Source: an uncultured Candidatus Melainabacteria bacterium
GTDB taxonomy: Bacteria > Cyanobacteriota > Vampirovibrionia > Gastranaerophilales > Gastranaerophilaceae
DNA: 14,902 nt
Assembly: GCA_934747325.1 (NCBI GenBank)
Contig: CAKVGW010000041.1
Span: 1 to 14,902, forward strand
Reading direction: 5' to 3'
The notes beneath the pieces are model-generated. The model searched no databases, was not told where the DNA came from, and saw nothing but the letters and a program-made list of their open reading frames with translations. A program made the position numbers and the translations under genes. Positions 5,465 to 13,420 of this stretch are shown in pieces. The first letter of the stretch is position 1; every line of letters starts with the position of its first letter.

Positions 5465-6280
5465 ATGAATATAAATTATAATAAGAATCTATCGTTTGGT
5501 TCCGGATTAAATGCAAAAATTAAAATTAAAGAAAAATTTATATTTCCGCAAAACATTGAAAGAGATTTTGCAAATAACTATGGAGTTGAAGCTAATTTTA
5601 TTCAAAATAAATCAGTAGCTTTGGCAAATAAATTTTGTGTAAAAATTTTAGAAAAACTTGCAGAAATTTATAGACAAAGAGTTATTTTACCGCCTTGTAT
5701 TACTGTTTTTGATAGGAATTGTTTGATAGATAAAAAATCTGCATTTGATTTTTGCATACCTGATACTAAAGAAGTTATAAATGGTGAATACCCATATCCA
5801 GGGCGTTCTGTATTTTTTCAAAATATCAAAGGCTTATCTGAAATTGATGAGATTACTGATTTTCAGTATAAAAATAAACGTACAAGTTCTTCTCATTTTT
5901 TAGCTCCTTTTATACATGAATGGCTACATAGCTTTCACTTGAATGCTATTTATAATAAATTTGGTTATGGTGGAAGTTGTAAGTATTTAAGAAAACAGTA
6001 TCCTGTTAAAGTGCAAGGAATTACAGGCTTTGAACTTATAAAAAAATTGCAAACAAAAACATTAACTTCTAAAGAAAATGAAATTGTTTTTGATATTTTG
6101 GGTGAGTATGCAACTAATCCTGAAAATCAGTATTTAGAAGTTTTTAGTGAGGCTTTTACAAAATTTATTTGTGACTCTTTAAAAGGGATAGAATTAGTAA
6201 AAAATCCAATAGAGTTGTTAAAAAATACACCAGATGAATTTCAAAAGATAATAAAAAAAATTATGCTTCCCACTTCTTAG
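5465..6280 (+). CDS. Putative HExxH zinc metallopeptidase (zincin), paralogue 1
   Basis: A 271-aa protein with HEWLH (His151, Glu152, His155), a further His158, and a downstream NQYLEVFSEAF whose Glu225 or Glu229 is the likely third zinc ligand, as in gluzincin-like families. The N-terminal part carries FIQNKSVALANKFC, YRQRVILPPCITVFD, KSAFDF and PGRSVFF, all with counterparts in the second zincin at 13421-14266; paralogy is plain by eye. There is no signal peptide, and the N-terminus is INYNKNLSFGSG. I choose ATG 5465 rather than TTG 5441 because it fits the paralogue's start and the leader pattern; neither has a Shine-Dalgarno. It diverges from the DUF697 operon, and its 3' end overlaps dciA by 20 nt. 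Peptidase activity is inferred from the motif alone. Confidence 0.8.
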   Translation: MNINYNKNLSFGSGLNAKIKIKEKFIFPQNIERDFANNYGVEANFIQNKSVALANKFCVKILEKLAEIYRQRVILPPCITVFDRNCLIDKKSAFDFCIPDTKEVINGEYPYPGRSVFFQNIKGLSEIDEITDFQYKNKRTSSSHFLAPFIHEWLHSFHLNAIYNKFGYGGSCKYLRKQYPVKVQGITGFELIKKLQTKTLTSKENEIVFDILGEYATNPENQYLEVFSEAFTKFICDSLKGIELVKNPIELLKNTPDEFQKIIKKIMLPTS

Positions 6281-6587
6281 GGTCAAATTTAAAATCTGTT
6301 ACACGCATTTTTAAAGTTTTCAAATAAGGTTCAAATTTTTTGAGCAAAATTATTTTATAAAGTGATAGTTCTTGAGCTACAACAGGGTTCTCACAAGCAA
6401 TTACCATTATGCCGCCAGGGAGCATAGAAAAAGGGCGAGATTTTGATTTGAATTTTTGAGGCAAAATTTTATCCCAAAAATTATATAGATTTGTTCTTGT
6501 AATAGCTTTTTTCATCGCAGGATTATCCATCATCGCACTGATGACACTATCCACTCCTTCAAAGTCTGTGTATAAAACTTCTTTCAT
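6261..6587 (-). CDS. dciA: DciA-like DUF721 protein
   Basis: A 108-aa protein with the DUF721 pattern: a helix, then LYNFWDKILPQKFKSKSRPF (34-53) with conserved Trp38, the strand GGIMVIACENPVVAQELSLY (58-77) with the Q-E-L triad, KIILLKKFEPYL, and the closing strand MRVTDFKFDP. DciA is the ancestral loader or operator of replicative helicase DnaB in bacteria without DnaC/DnaI, acting on cytoplasmic DNA replication. The ribosome site GAGAAA precedes the ATG at 6587. It converges on and overlaps the zincin gene by 20 nt, and diverges from nrnA. Members outside Proteobacteria and Actinobacteria are often only DUF721 by name, so the helicase role is by homology. Confidence 0.8.
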   Translation of the reverse strand: MKEVLYTDFEGVDSVISAMMDNPAMKKAITRTNLYNFWDKILPQKFKSKSRPFSMLPGGIMVIACENPVVAQELSLYKIILLKKFEPYLKTLKMRVTDFKFDPKKWEA

Positions 6588-6676
6588 TATTTCTCGACGA
6601 TTAGTTATTACGAGGTTTATTGTAGCATAAAATTCAAAAAAATTCTTTATTAAATTCCAAAAAACAATTATCTTTA

Positions 6677-6691
6677 TGCTATCATTTATTT
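6677..6691 (+). promoter_or_regulatory. nrnA extended -10 promoter implying a leaderless start
   Basis: An extended -10, TGC-TATCAT (TG 6677-6678, hexamer 6680-6685), ends 6 nt before the ATG at 6692. There is no Shine-Dalgarno and no clear -35, as is usual for extended -10 promoters. The start point should fall on the A of the ATG. Confidence 0.55.
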
Positions 6692-7639
6692 ATGAGTTGT
6701 AATTTAGATGAAATAATTAAATCTTCAAAAAAGATATTACTGTTATCTCACATGAACCCTGATGGCGATACTTTAGGTTCAATGTGTGCGTTATATAGTA
6801 TGATTTATAAGCGTTTTAAAATCAAAGCTGACATGAATGTAGTTTCTAACATTCCATACAACTACAAATTTTTACCAAATGTGAATTTGGCAGAACGTTA
6901 TTTTGACAAATCGCTTGTATACGATTTAGTTATAACTCTTGATGTTGCTGCAATTGATAGAGTTATGGATTCTAAAATTCTTTTTGATAAAGCGAAATGT
7001 ACAGTTAATATTGATCACCATAAAACGAATCCTAAGTTCGGTGATTATCAAATTATTGAACCTGATGCAAGTTCTTGCGGAGAAGTTTTGTTTAATTATT
7101 TCAAGGCTAATAATTGGGAATTAACAGAAGACGCTGCGATTTGCCTTTATACTGCAATTATGACTGATACAGGCAATTTTAGATTCGAAAATACATCAGC
7201 TAATACTTTTAGAGCTGCTGCAGATTTAGTTGAAGTTGGGGCTAATCCTAATTATATTTACAAAAAATGCTACGAAACAAAAACAAAGAATTTTGTAATG
7301 TTTCAAAATTATTGTGTAAATAAAGCCGTATTTTTAGACGATAACAAAATTGCATACACAACCGTTTATAAAAAAGATTTAGAGAAATTCTCTGCCGGAG
7401 ATGATTTTACGGATGGAATTGCGGAAACTCTTCGTGCAATAGATACAACAGAAGTTTCTTTCGTTGTAAAAGAAGTTGATACAAAATTAACAAAAGTTTC
7501 TATGAGAAGTAAGAAAGCAGATGTTGCAAAAGTTTGTATGGCATTCGGTGGCGGAGGTCATACTTTTGCGGCAGGATGTACAATTAAAGCAAATATAAAA
7601 GAGAGTATTGCACAATTATTGAAAGAAATTAAACTGTGA
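6692..7639 (+). CDS. nrnA: DHH/DHHA1 phosphoesterase, NrnA-type nanoRNase / pAp phosphatase
   Basis: This 315-aa protein degrades short oligoribonucleotides and dephosphorylates 3'-phosphoadenosine 5'-phosphate, a manganese-dependent cytoplasmic role. The DHH domain shows LLLSHMNPDGDTLGS (His20, Asp24, Asp26), Asp84 in ITLDVAAIDR, NIDHH (Asp108-His109-His110) and TAIMTDTGNFRF (Asp159). The DHHA1 domain ends with FGGGGHTFAAGC (285-296), the substrate-binding GGGH loop. Length and motif order match NrnA. The start is probably leaderless. The stop overlaps the GTG of the next gene (GTGA), so the YihY-type gene is translationally coupled to it. Confidence 0.92.
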   Translation: MSCNLDEIIKSSKKILLLSHMNPDGDTLGSMCALYSMIYKRFKIKADMNVVSNIPYNYKFLPNVNLAERYFDKSLVYDLVITLDVAAIDRVMDSKILFDKAKCTVNIDHHKTNPKFGDYQIIEPDASSCGEVLFNYFKANNWELTEDAAICLYTAIMTDTGNFRFENTSANTFRAAADLVEVGANPNYIYKKCYETKTKNFVMFQNYCVNKAVFLDDNKIAYTTVYKKDLEKFSAGDDFTDGIAETLRAIDTTEVSFVVKEVDTKLTKVSMRSKKADVAKVCMAFGGGGHTFAAGCTIKANIKESIAQLLKEIKL

Positions 7640-8511
7640 AATTTCAATTTAAAACACTACGAAATATAATTAAATCTGTTATTGAGAATGACTTTTTCGG
7701 AATGGCAGCAGAAATGGGCTTTATGCTTGTTATTGGGATTTTTCCGTTTATGTTGTTTTTAACTGCACTTTTTGGCTGGCTTGGAAAGCATTCGTTTATG
7801 AATCCGCTTATTCTATTTTTACAACAGGTTATGCCGGATGATGTAATTTCTTTGATTGAAACCGTTTTAAATGAAGTTTGGTTCTTTTCAAAAGGCGGAC
7901 TTGTTGCTACATTTGGTTTTTGTGTAACAGTAATGCTTTCAACAAATGCTTTAGCAATTGTATTAAAGGGATTGAACAGAGCTTATAAAGTAGAAGAAAC
8001 ACGTTCTTTTATTTATACAAGATTACTTGCATTAATTATGGTTTTTGTAAATGCGCTTGTACTGTTTTTAAGTATTAACTTGATTGTATTCGGTAAAGTA
8101 ATTATTAAGTTCTTAATCGCATATCTTGGTGTTACTGTTCATTTTGGAAACTTGATGTTAGCTTTGCGTTGGCCGATTGCATTTGTCGCGCTATATATAA
8201 TGGCATATTTACACTATTATATTTTACCTGATTTAGGCGGAAGGGAAAAATTAAGACGAAAAAGCGCACTTCCGGGAACTTTATTTTTCTGTATTTCTTG
8301 GCTTTTAGGTTCTTGGGGATTCTCGATTTATATCAATAATTTACATACCTACAACTTTGTTTACGGTACGATTGGCGGTTTTGCCGTGTTGATGGTTTGG
8401 TTATACTATACTTCAATCTTGATTTTGGTTGGAGGAGAAATCAATTCTCAATTGTATTCAAAATTAGAACGCAAAGAAGTTATTATGGCGAAACGCAATA
8501 AAACTGTTTAA
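7636..8511 (+). CDS. YihY/BrkB family inner-membrane protein
   Basis: A 291-aa polytopic protein of the YihY/virulence factor BrkB family (misleadingly named RNase BN in old records). Family landmarks are FFGMAAEMGFMLVIGIFPFM near residues 20-39, a central N-AIVLKGLNRAYK segment, YYILPD, and the final FVYGTIGGFAVLMVWLYYTS with GGEIN. About six membrane helices are visible. The start is GTG at 7636, overlapping the nrnA stop. Function is unproven; transport roles have been proposed for some members. The tail is strongly basic (MAKRNKTV). Confidence 0.9.
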   Translation: MKFQFKTLRNIIKSVIENDFFGMAAEMGFMLVIGIFPFMLFLTALFGWLGKHSFMNPLILFLQQVMPDDVISLIETVLNEVWFFSKGGLVATFGFCVTVMLSTNALAIVLKGLNRAYKVEETRSFIYTRLLALIMVFVNALVLFLSINLIVFGKVIIKFLIAYLGVTVHFGNLMLALRWPIAFVALYIMAYLHYYILPDLGGREKLRRKSALPGTLFFCISWLLGSWGFSIYINNLHTYNFVYGTIGGFAVLMVWLYYTSILILVGGEINSQLYSKLERKEVIMAKRNKTV

Positions 8512-8514
8512 TTA

Positions 8515-8955
8515 TTACCAATCATCTGAACCATACATTTTATATTTATCAATATAAGCTTGATGGCGGTCAATTATTCTTTGAACAGATTTATCGTTTG
8601 TCAGCATTGTGTTGTAGTATATAATTTCTTCTTTCAGTTTGCGAATTTTTTGTTTGATTTTTTCTGACTTAATAAATATATCACCCTCAAATCCGCAGTT
8701 TTCAGGAAGAAACGCAAATGGAGATGATGGAAACTCCACGCATTCTTTAGGTTTGTTTGGATTTGTACAAAGATTATCTTTTAGATACCGGCATGTGCAA
8801 ATTGTGGTTGAGTCTTTTGTTTCATTTTTAATAAGCATTTGAGAAAATTCGTCTGTAAGTGTTTGAACGCCATCTCTAAAAAGTATTTTTTTCTCAAAAT
8901 CAACAACTATATTTTTGCAGCAAGCGCCACATTTGTTACAATAATCTTTTTCCAT
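8515..8955 (-). CDS. YkgJ-type cysteine-cluster protein
   Basis: A 146-aa protein with the YkgJ/UPF0153 zinc- or iron-chelating signature CNKCGACC (Cys6, 9, 12, 13), followed by CTCRYLKDNLC (Cys53, 55, 63), ECVEFP (Cys72) and Cys87: nine cysteines in the first 90 residues and none in the helical, basic C-terminal 55. It probably binds a metal or Fe-S cluster; the reaction is unknown. I choose ATG 8955 rather than 8964 because a TATAAT -10 box overlaps the latter and ends 7 nt before 8955, which would make the mRNA leaderless. It ends 3 nt from the YihY gene in convergent orientation, with no terminator between them. Confidence 0.82.
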   Translation of the reverse strand: MEKDYCNKCGACCKNIVVDFEKKILFRDGVQTLTDEFSQMLIKNETKDSTTICTCRYLKDNLCTNPNKPKECVEFPSSPFAFLPENCGFEGDIFIKSEKIKQKIRKLKEEIIYYNTMLTNDKSVQRIIDRHQAYIDKYKMYGSDDW

Positions 8956-8962
8956 AATAAAC

Positions 8963-8989
8963 ATTATACATTTAATATAGGATAGTCAA
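8963..8989 (-). promoter_or_regulatory. Promoter of the YkgJ-like gene (leaderless)
   Basis: Read on minus, -35 TTGACT (8984-8989) and -10 TATAAT (8963-8968) are 15 nt apart, with TG directly before the -10. The hexamer ends 7 nt before the ATG at 8955, so the transcript should start at or within a base or two of the start codon. There is no Shine-Dalgarno. Confidence 0.6.
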
Positions 8990-9008
8990 AAGAAAAAAAA
9001 TGTAATAT

Positions 9009-9032
9009 TATACTATTATAGTTTTATAGGAG
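9009..9032 (+). promoter_or_regulatory. Promoter and ribosome site of the secreted coiled-coil gene
   Basis: TATACT (9009-9014) or TATTAT (9014-9019) can serve as -10; no good -35 is seen. AGGAG (9028-9032) lies 10 nt before ATG 9043 and only 4 nt before TTG 9037, which decides the start for 9043. Confidence 0.45.
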
Positions 9033-9042
9033 AAAATTGAAA

Positions 9043-9462
9043 ATGAAGAGAATAGTTTTAACAATGGCTATGTTTGCGACTATGACTGGAATTGCAATGG
9101 CTGATGGTAATGCTTTTACGCCATTAAATTTTAATGATACACAATATGGAAATCCAGCACCAACTTCAACTACAGCTGCAACCTCAACTGCTAAAAAAGC
9201 AGCTACTCAAGCTGCTTCATCAGTAGATGGTGATGCTGTCGGAAACGGTAATATTCAAAATGCGATTTTGCAATTGGATAATGCGCAAGTTGATATAAGA
9301 AATGATTTGTTAAACTGTAAAACAAAATTTGCTGATGTTGATGCTCAATATAAGTTAATTAAAACTGAAAGACAAGCTTTGAAAAAGCAAGTAAGAACTG
9401 TTGAAAAAAGAATTAAAGAAATCGACAAAGCTAAAGAAAAAATCAGAAAAAATATGTTGTAA
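9043..9462 (+). CDS. Secreted coiled-coil protein, unknown (139 aa)
   Basis: A classical signal peptide is visible: MKR, a hydrophobic core to residue 17, and AMA before Asp21 as the cleavage site. The mature part has an Ala/Thr/Ser-rich low-complexity linker (about 35-62, with TSTTAATSTAKKAATQAASS) and then a continuous amphipathic, Lys/Glu-rich helix from about 72 to the end (QLDNAQVDIRNDLL...KKQVRTVEKRIKEIDKAKEKI) expected to form a coiled coil. It was presumably exported to the periplasm or beyond. No family is recognised. It is monocistronic, with its own promoter, a strong AGGAG site and a long terminator hairpin downstream. Confidence 0.85.
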   Translation: MKRIVLTMAMFATMTGIAMADGNAFTPLNFNDTQYGNPAPTSTTAATSTAKKAATQAASSVDGDAVGNGNIQNAILQLDNAQVDIRNDLLNCKTKFADVDAQYKLIKTERQALKKQVRTVEKRIKEIDKAKEKIRKNML

Positions 9463-9482
9463 GAAGATTTGAAAATAATTAG

Positions 9483-9525
9483 TAACACAGGGCAATTCTA
9501 AAAGAGAATTGCCCTGTGTTATATA
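9483..9525. terminator. Long hairpin terminator between convergent genes
   Basis: TAACACAGGGCAATTCT (9483-9499) pairs perfectly over 17 bp with 9505-9521 around the loop AAAAG. It sits between the convergent genes ending at 9462 and 9528 and probably ends both transcripts. Neither side has a long T-run, so it is an unusually strong stem with weak tails. Confidence 0.75.
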
Positions 9526-9527
9526 AT

Positions 9528-10988
9528 TTAAAATATAGAAAGAAATGTAACTGCAGCTTTTTTCAATAATCCAATCCCTTCTCGGAGTCTAATATTAGTG
9601 CAAATATTACTAATGTTACATCCACCTTTTGCGAACAAATCAAATAATTTCTTATATGCGTTCAATCTTTGTTTTTTGATATTTTCAATATTCTGTAAGG
9701 TTTGCTCTACGAATGCTAAATCATCTTTTTCTAAATAATGTTCGTATCTATTGACAAATTTCTTTATTGTATCAGATTGTTTAGAGTATTTTTTCATAAT
9801 TGGAGCTAGACCTGATACAGCATATTTATTAGTAACTTCTCTATAATCTTTCATAATACATCTTGTAAGATTTACTTGTCCTGTAACTCTAACAGCTCTT
9901 GGTACAAGTCCTAATTTGGGAATTTTTTCTAAATAACGATAATACCATTTCTGTTTTATATCATATATTTCTTGTAAACTATTTTTTGCGTTATCAAAAA
10001 ATGTTTTGGTGACATGATTGAAAGCGCTTATTGGTTTTTCTACTTTTTTAGAATTTTCTATATATATTTTCTGAATTCTTATTAACTCTTTTTTGAAATT
10101 ATGCCTACGTTTTTTGTTATTAGGGATTTGATTAAGTTGAATTTCTTCTAACCATGTTGTTTGTAAATCTGATTTGTCTTGATTATTAGGATAGCTGTCG
10201 CCACCTTTACGAAATTTTTGTTTTAAGGTATTTATTATTTCTTGATGTTGAATGCAAGCTGTAATAACAGGCATAAGTGCTTTTAATGCAACTAAGTTAA
10301 GTTTATAATAATTGTCAAATTCCGGCACATCCGGAATTACATCATTTCTTGCAAACATGGATAAGTACTTATTATATAATTGAGAGAACTCTTGTCTTGC
10401 ATTGCTTAACACTTCCATTTCTTCTTTTGCAATTTGTTCTTTAATATAAGCTTTTTCTCTTTCTTTTTCTTGTTTTTTATAATTATATTCCCATTTTATA
10501 TCTTCAATTTTGTTAGGAATATAGAAAAATAAATTTGATATAATTTGTTTTGTTTTATATGCAATCTCTGATACTTCAAATCTTGTATCATTCAAAAACT
10601 CTTTGATTTTACTTTTCTTTCTTATAGCTCTTGGTGTTTTATATTCAAAAAGCTTAATTTCTGGTTTTATTTCTGTAGTCTGTGTTAGTTTCTTAGTTTC
10701 GATTTTTTCTTTTTCTGTTTTTTTATATTCGACTTTGACTTCCTTTTTTGTATCAATTTTTGTTGCAACTTCTTCAACATTTTCGCTTAAAGAAGTATAT
10801 AAGTCATTAAAAGTTTTACAAATTCCTAATAAAGGATTGCTATGTTCGGGTTCTAAGAATAATCCTGACATATAAGCAATAATAGGCTTATCAACTTTAG
10901 GAAATTGTTCTGCGCTTCTTTGACCTTTTAAAAGGGGCAGAAATTTAAAATTTTTATTAATATTAAATTTAGAAATAGGATTTAGCAT
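9528..10988 (-). CDS. Coiled-coil protein, third gene of module 2 (486 aa)
   Basis: No family is recognised. A strong AGGAG precedes the ATG at 10988, which overlaps the previous stop as TAATG. The leader is MLNPISKFNINKNFKF, followed by KPIIAYM (34-40), which resembles PILAYM in the upstream gene product. Residues 76-112 are almost all Lys/Glu/Thr/Val (disordered or charged linker), and 165-205 are a probable coiled coil (KKQEKEREKAYIKEQIAKEE). The second half is helical and basic, with a short hydrophobic end (GLLKKAAVTFLSIF). There is no signal peptide and no enzymatic motif. It is the last gene of the operon headed by the M16-like gene; a structural or scaffold role is a guess. Confidence 0.78.
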   Translation of the reverse strand: MLNPISKFNINKNFKFLPLLKGQRSAEQFPKVDKPIIAYMSGLFLEPEHSNPLLGICKTFNDLYTSLSENVEEVATKIDTKKEVKVEYKKTEKEKIETKKLTQTTEIKPEIKLFEYKTPRAIRKKSKIKEFLNDTRFEVSEIAYKTKQIISNLFFYIPNKIEDIKWEYNYKKQEKEREKAYIKEQIAKEEMEVLSNARQEFSQLYNKYLSMFARNDVIPDVPEFDNYYKLNLVALKALMPVITACIQHQEIINTLKQKFRKGGDSYPNNQDKSDLQTTWLEEIQLNQIPNNKKRRHNFKKELIRIQKIYIENSKKVEKPISAFNHVTKTFFDNAKNSLQEIYDIKQKWYYRYLEKIPKLGLVPRAVRVTGQVNLTRCIMKDYREVTNKYAVSGLAPIMKKYSKQSDTIKKFVNRYEHYLEKDDLAFVEQTLQNIENIKKQRLNAYKKLFDLFAKGGCNISNICTNIRLREGIGLLKKAAVTFLSIF

Positions 10989-11704
10989 TAGAACAAATCT
11001 CCTAAATCTAGAATATTATGAGCGATACCTTTTAACATAGACCAAATATCTGAAGGAACACTCATGCCATCTGGAAGTTCTCCAAAAATAGTATCTAAAA
11101 ATCCATCTGGAGTATCAATTGAAGGCATATCTATAATTTCCTGTAAGTCAGGTGGCAAACTCATATCAGTGTTGTTTATTTCATCAAGCATTTCTCTAGA
11201 TTCAGAATCTAAATCTGACAAGTCACTGTTGTTGTAAAATTTTGAAGGATTACCTGTTATATCTTCATCAAGAGTGGTTGCATGTGTATTTAAATCATCT
11301 GGAGCACCTTTAAATGGTGTGTTTGTTATTTTGTTACCGGAAGAATTCAAACGTCCGGATGTAGAATCAATATATTTATCATAATTCCCTTTTACACCGG
11401 CTTTCTTCAATTGTTCTACACTATCATGGTAGTTATCCGTAAAATATTTATCACTCTTTTTTAATGCTTCTTTGGCAAGTTTTTCTTTAATTTTGTCTTT
11501 TTGCGTCTGCATATATGCTAAAATTGGTACGGCTACGACAGGAAGAGCAACCTCTTCTTTTGGTTTAATTTTTAATGCATTTTTAACAATATCCTTTATT
11601 GATTTTGAAGAGATATTTTCTAATATATTAATATTTTTAGTTTTAGATAAATACTTTCCATTGTATCCATAAAAATTGAGATTATTTATACTATTCACAT
11701 TCAT
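10988..11704 (-). CDS. Acidic unknown protein, second gene of module 2 (238 aa)
   Basis: No family is recognised. I prefer ATG 11704 because it starts 13 nt after the upstream stop and gives the leader MNVNSINNLNFYGYNGK, matching the neighbours; ATG 11731, overlapping the M16-like gene by 14 nt, would add nine residues. Residues 53-64 (ALPVVAVPILAY) form a short hydrophobic patch, then a Lys-rich helix (KDKIKEKLAKEALKK). From about 130 the protein turns strongly acidic and Ser/Asn/Asp rich with many Pro and Leu (SLPPDLQEIIDMPSIDTPDG), ending in hydrophobic HNILDLGDLF. The stop overlaps the next ATG (TAATG). The charge split suggests a disordered acidic tail able to bind a partner. Confidence 0.75.
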   Translation of the reverse strand: MNVNSINNLNFYGYNGKYLSKTKNINILENISSKSIKDIVKNALKIKPKEEVALPVVAVPILAYMQTQKDKIKEKLAKEALKKSDKYFTDNYHDSVEQLKKAGVKGNYDKYIDSTSGRLNSSGNKITNTPFKGAPDDLNTHATTLDEDITGNPSKFYNNSDLSDLDSESREMLDEINNTDMSLPPDLQEIIDMPSIDTPDGFLDTIFGELPDGMSVPSDIWSMLKGIAHNILDLGDLF

Positions 11705-11717
11705 TATTTGATTCCAT

Positions 11718-13283
11718 TTAGACTTTCTCATTACTTTCTATGCTTTGAAGCTCAATTACTGGATATTGTTTTAAAAAGTATTTTTTTACAAAATTTTTGA
11801 TATCATTTTGATCTATATTATCCACAACTTCATATATTTGAAAAATTTCATTACCAAAATATGTCATTGATAAATTTCTTATACACATATTATTTTCAGA
11901 TGACATTAGATTTTTTATATTCTTTTTATAATCATTTTTGATTTGTAATAATTTATCCGAAAAATCAGTATTTAAAATTTCATTAAAAATATTCTTTTGT
12001 TTTGTCAATTCTTGTAATACATCAATATTTTTGCAATCTTGCTTATCTTCCAAGCAATAAATTTCAAAATAAGAGCCATATGAATTTCTGCTATCAAAAT
12101 TTTTAAAATTTTCAAATGGTTCTGATACTGTATTAGTATAGGTGTGTCCTAATACTGTTGTGAAATTTTGATTTTCGCGTTCTTTTAATAGAAGTTTATA
12201 TGCATTTTTTTCTTCCATATCTGAAAATTTCTGTTTATCAGCAAGCTTGTTGATATAATTTTTTAGTTCTTGTGAATCTTTATCAGCATATTGTAAAAAT
12301 ATTTTAGAGAACAAAGATGCTATTATATTATCTTTTAAATTTTGAGAATTTATAAAATAATCCATTTTTAAATTTGAATCAGAAATCTTATTATAAAGAA
12401 CTATTTTTTTGTCATTTAATTTTGGCTCTGTATAAAATCTTTCATCAGATTTTATGAATTTATTATTAAAATTATTATTTAGTACAGCAAAAAATTTATT
12501 ATCAAAATCACTATCGCTTATAGTTAAATAAGCGTTAATTTTAGAGTTTTGAAGTATATTTTTTTGGTAGCTTTTTAACTCTGATAAATTAATTGCTGTA
12601 AGATTCTTTATTACATCTTTTTTTGAAGAAAGTTGGTCTTTATATAAAGCTAAACTCATATTATTGTCTTCTGCATATTTTTCAGAATTAATATAATTTA
12701 TTAATTTTTGTTTGGCGTCATTTAACTCTTTTTCTGTGAAATCACAAGAAGTTAAATGGTTATTAATTTTAGGAATCTCATTCATATTTAAATGAGTTTC
12801 TGAATCTGTTGTTATAAAACACCCCAAGTTAGTATAAGGAGGTTCTAGTGAATAAAACTTTTCTAAATTATCTTTTGTTAATCGGCTTTCTATTATAGTA
12901 TTAAGTAATCCTTGTTTTAAGGTCTCATATTTATTATAATCTGTTGGTTCTATTACGATTGCATATTGTGGTTCAAAAGAATTTTTATCAACCATATTCA
13001 CAAATACTTTTAAATTCGTATCAGGATACTCATACACATGAATATTCGGCAAATCCAAATGGTCTTTACCTTCAATTTTTTTGTTGTATTTGTCCGTAAC
13101 TTCTATTGGTATTGCTAAATTTCGGAATGAAATATTATTTCGATTAAGAATCGCCTGTCCGACCTCATAATTTGATAATTTCACATTGCCGGTGTCGGCA
13201 AATGAAGGTTTCAAGACACCATTTTGCGAATTTTGTTTATTATATTGATTATTTACAATATTTAAATTTACTGGATTTATCAT
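11718..13283 (-). CDS. M16-like (insulinase/pitrilysin fold) protein without the HxxEH motif, module 2
   Basis: A 521-aa protein. After the leader (VLKPSFADTGN, 23-33), LPNIHVYEYPDTNLKVFVNM (78-97) matches the M16 opening pattern of Y-LPNG-KV. FTEKELNDAKQKL (182-194), then LALYKDQLSSKKDVIKNLTA and NLSELKSYQKNIL, fit the region ending the peptidase lobe and the start of the next lobe. The C-terminus (DIKNFVKKYFLKQYPVIEL) is also M16-like. Where active M16 enzymes have HxxEH, this protein reads LKQGLLNTIIES (122-133), so zinc binding and catalysis should be lost; it may act as a non-catalytic partner, as in heterodimeric M16 proteases. The ribosome site AAGG lies about 7 nt before the ATG at 13283. 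It heads a three-gene operon and diverges from zincin paralogue 2. The family call rests on pattern recall. Confidence 0.68.
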   Translation of the reverse strand: MINPVNLNIVNNQYNKQNSQNGVLKPSFADTGNVKLSNYEVGQAILNRNNISFRNLAIPIEVTDKYNKKIEGKDHLDLPNIHVYEYPDTNLKVFVNMVDKNSFEPQYAIVIEPTDYNKYETLKQGLLNTIIESRLTKDNLEKFYSLEPPYTNLGCFITTDSETHLNMNEIPKINNHLTSCDFTEKELNDAKQKLINYINSEKYAEDNNMSLALYKDQLSSKKDVIKNLTAINLSELKSYQKNILQNSKINAYLTISDSDFDNKFFAVLNNNFNNKFIKSDERFYTEPKLNDKKIVLYNKISDSNLKMDYFINSQNLKDNIIASLFSKIFLQYADKDSQELKNYINKLADKQKFSDMEEKNAYKLLLKERENQNFTTVLGHTYTNTVSEPFENFKNFDSRNSYGSYFEIYCLEDKQDCKNIDVLQELTKQKNIFNEILNTDFSDKLLQIKNDYKKNIKNLMSSENNMCIRNLSMTYFGNEIFQIYEVVDNIDQNDIKNFVKKYFLKQYPVIELQSIESNEKV

Positions 13284-13420
13284 TTACAACCTTTTTTACT
13301 AGTACTTTACACTTAATTAAAAAACATAAAAAATCTTTTTTGCTATTATATTGTACAAATTTTACAAATATTTACATCAAATTAGCAAATTATTTCTTTA
13401 CTGTTTTTTATTCAAATATC

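Noticed and set aside
13024..13041. HVYEY (residues 82-86) as a degenerate HxxEH of the M16-like protein
   Set aside because: It lies in the opening β-strand of the fold, well before the position of the catalytic helix, and lacks the second His.
13172..13420. 83-residue N-terminal extension of zincin 2
   Set aside because: It would overlap the opposite M16-like gene, is unlike the paralogue, and the internal ATG 13421 gives the expected leader.
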